DNA from: Natronorubrum halalkaliphilum
GTDB taxonomy: Archaea > Halobacteriota > Halobacteria > Halobacteriales > Natrialbaceae
Direction: 5' to 3'
Assembly: GCF_009834785.1 (NCBI RefSeq)
Contig: NZ_WUYX01000044.1
Location: 1-64,000 of the forward strand
Length of the DNA stretch: 64,000 bases
Notes under the pieces: model-generated
Told to the model about the DNA's origin: nothing
The model's database searches: none
The model's input: only the letters and a program-made list of their open reading frames with translations
Shown here: positions 62,654 through 64,000 of the stretch, in pieces
Position numbering within the stretch: the first letter of the stretch is position 1
Layout: every line of letters starts with the position of its first letter
Program-made: the position numbers and the translations under genes

Positions 62654-64000
62654 ATGAAACCGAAAGTCAAGACGACGGACGCTGGCTTAGTGATTATCGA
62701 TCCGATCGAGCGGCGACGATATCGGCTCGAGGCGCAGGCAGCGCTTACACCCACGCCGGTATCGACCGATCGGATTCCGTATCCGCTGGATACGGCGGTA
62801 GAGGTTTCTCTCGACGAGTTCGTGTTACCGGGCAATAACACGGTGTACACCCGTAACGAAGAGCAGGTACTGCTTGCGGAAACCCAACCGAATCAACGCA
62901 CACAGTTGCCACGCGGGACGTATATTCTCGATATCTCTGTTGCGATGAAAGTCTACGTTCACGTGGACAGTTCAGTCGATATCCGCGTCGGCTCGGAAGA
63001 GACGCGAATAACGTTCGGAGAGACGGTACCGGTGACGTTCGGTGTCCGGTCGTATCACACGCGTCCGGCGAACTCGATTACGACGACCGCTGAGCCGACC
63101 GATCTGATGGAGGCCGTTTCGACGTTCGGAACGGCATTGAAGACAACGACGGCTGAACGATCGTATCCGACTCTTCGTGGGCATCCGCCGACGCTTACGC
63201 TCGGTGATGAGCTACGGATTCCCGACGGGTTGGACCGACCGGAGACCGGCGTTCGAATCGAAGTCCCACCAACGCTTCGACACGTGTACACCGTCACACC
63301 GCTTGCGTACTATCTTGCAGCGACGGTCGTCCCCGGATCGACGCCGAGACTTCGCACTGACACCGGATACTCGTACGCACTCACCGGAACCACCGACTTC
63401 GAAACGACCGTCAACCGCGTTCTACAGCACGTGTTCCTCCTCGACTATATCGTTCGGACCGAGGGAGAATCACCGGCTCCGATCGCCGAACGGCAGGCGC
63501 TTGAATCGGCGCTCGATTTCGACGTCGAACGGCTGTACGGCCAGCCGCTGGAAACGCAACTCGAGACCTATCTCGAGGTTCCGTTCGCCACGACCGAGTC
63601 CCAACTCCCCGCCTGGAACCTCGAGACACGGCTCGATCCAACTGCAGCACACGTCGAATGTCTCCCGTTTGTCGCCAACAACCTCTCAGCAGTCACTGTC
63701 TGCGACGACGACAGCGGTTCGGCTTCGTCGATGGAAACACGAGTTCAGTCAGCCGCGGAACCGCGCTGTTCGTGTCCCGAGTCCAGTTCCACTTACGGCA
63801 ACGTTTCGAAACCGGAGGCAGACGACGACTCGTCGTCATCGGTTTCGATAACACGACAGGTCTGGCGAAGCGACGATGGTGACGAAATATGGAGCACGAG
63901 GCTCCCCGGAGCGTTTCGAAACGGGTTAGCCCAAACACCACGGGACGGACCGATTGAGATCGAACTCGTCTGTAACGATCCGGAGATGAGCAAAGAACTG
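62654..64000 (+). CDS. Second CHAT-family paralog, N-terminal part (runs off window)
   Basis: ATG at 62654, open to the window edge (449 codons). It matches the N-terminal and middle regions of the first CHAT protein: the MKPK start, TTTAEPTDLM, EVPPTLxHVxxVTPLAYYL, and PRDGPIEIELVCNDPEM just before the edge. The catalytic part must lie beyond base 64000. A CxC pair (RCSCPE) appears in the linker, not present in the first copy. A TATA-like TATATTTTTA near 62574 may drive it, divergent from the HalX gene. Confidence 0.85.
   Translation, partial: MKPKVKTTDAGLVIIDPIERRRYRLEAQAALTPTPVSTDRIPYPLDTAVEVSLDEFVLPGNNTVYTRNEEQVLLAETQPNQRTQLPRGTYILDISVAMKVYVHVDSSVDIRVGSEETRITFGETVPVTFGVRSYHTRPANSITTTAEPTDLMEAVSTFGTALKTTTAERSYPTLRGHPPTLTLGDELRIPDGLDRPETGVRIEVPPTLRHVYTVTPLAYYLAATVVPGSTPRLRTDTGYSYALTGTTDFETTVNRVLQHVFLLDYIVRTEGESPAPIAERQALESALDFDVERLYGQPLETQLETYLEVPFATTESQLPAWNLETRLDPTAAHVECLPFVANNLSAVTVCDDDSGSASSMETRVQSAAEPRCSCPESSSTYGNVSKPEADDDSSSSVSITRQVWRSDDGDEIWSTRLPGAFRNGLAQTPRDGPIEIELVCNDPEMSKEL

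Noticed and set aside
1-64000. CRISPR array or prophage
   Set aside because: No regularly spaced direct repeats, no cas genes, and no integrase or structural phage genes were seen anywhere in the window.

Overview
The window is a GC-rich piece of a haloarchaeal chromosome. The proteins are strongly acidic, and the genes typical of Halobacteria include an RPA-histone-deacetylase operon, Bat-type HTH regulators, a HalX protein, HalOD1, Tat signal peptides and many haloarchaea-only families. The gene set fits the Natrialbales (Natrinema, Haloterrigena and relatives), but that placement is an inference. No plasmid or virus backbone is visible. Most of the window reads as ordinary chromosome, with one TnpB insertion, small palindromic repeats and a few decayed genes.

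Layout. 0.3-5.1 kb: tRNA-Asn, the CCA-adding enzyme, and a minus-strand operon rpa2-histone-histone deacetylase. 5.4-8.6 kb: tRNA-Arg followed by copies of its own 3' end and hairpins, a small membrane protein, a Tat-exported alpha/beta hydrolase, RNase P RNA (rnpB) and an AMMECR1 protein. 8.8-12.3 kb: a regulator with two small membrane proteins, divergent from an ABC exporter. 12.4-18.5 kb: NAD salvage genes pncB and pncA bracket two paralogous Hvo_1808-like surface metalloproteases; three very small genes follow. 18.6-25.2 kb: a nitrous-oxide reductase cluster nosZ-orf258-nosD-nosF-nosY-nosL. 25.4-31.0 kb: thioesterase, DUF4385, a lipoprotein serpin, cysE, a repeat-rich spacer, and a Cys-rich Tat protein ending at an in-frame TAG. 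31-43 kb: tatA, regulators, a lipoate-ligase-like protein, thiolase, Lrp, aldehyde:ferredoxin oxidoreductase and small haloarchaeal proteins. 43.3-44.6 kb: an IS1341-type element with TnpB. 44.7-53 kb: a Bat regulator, acyl-CoA ligase, MBL hydrolase, a histidine-kinase remnant, a CDF transporter, a two-gene fluoride channel with a possible upstream riboswitch, cold-shock protein and MgtE. 53.6-58.5 kb: serS, EF-2 and a DUF5781-type protein.

The most interesting part is the right end (58.7-64.0 kb). A DUF7504-like protein is followed by a large protein with a CHAT (caspase-like) protease domain whose His/Cys pair is visible. Next come a 42-residue DUF7503-type hydrophobic peptide, a HalX protein with a degraded receiver domain, and a second CHAT paralog cut off by the window edge. 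I infer that this is a signalling or stress/defence module built on a CHAT protease; its function is not evident from the sequence.

A second genome-level signal is a family of six short palindromic elements (five of 82 bp, one of 76 bp). They share conserved ends but have two kinds of stem. Four of the six share one base with the TGA stop codon of the adjacent reading frame.
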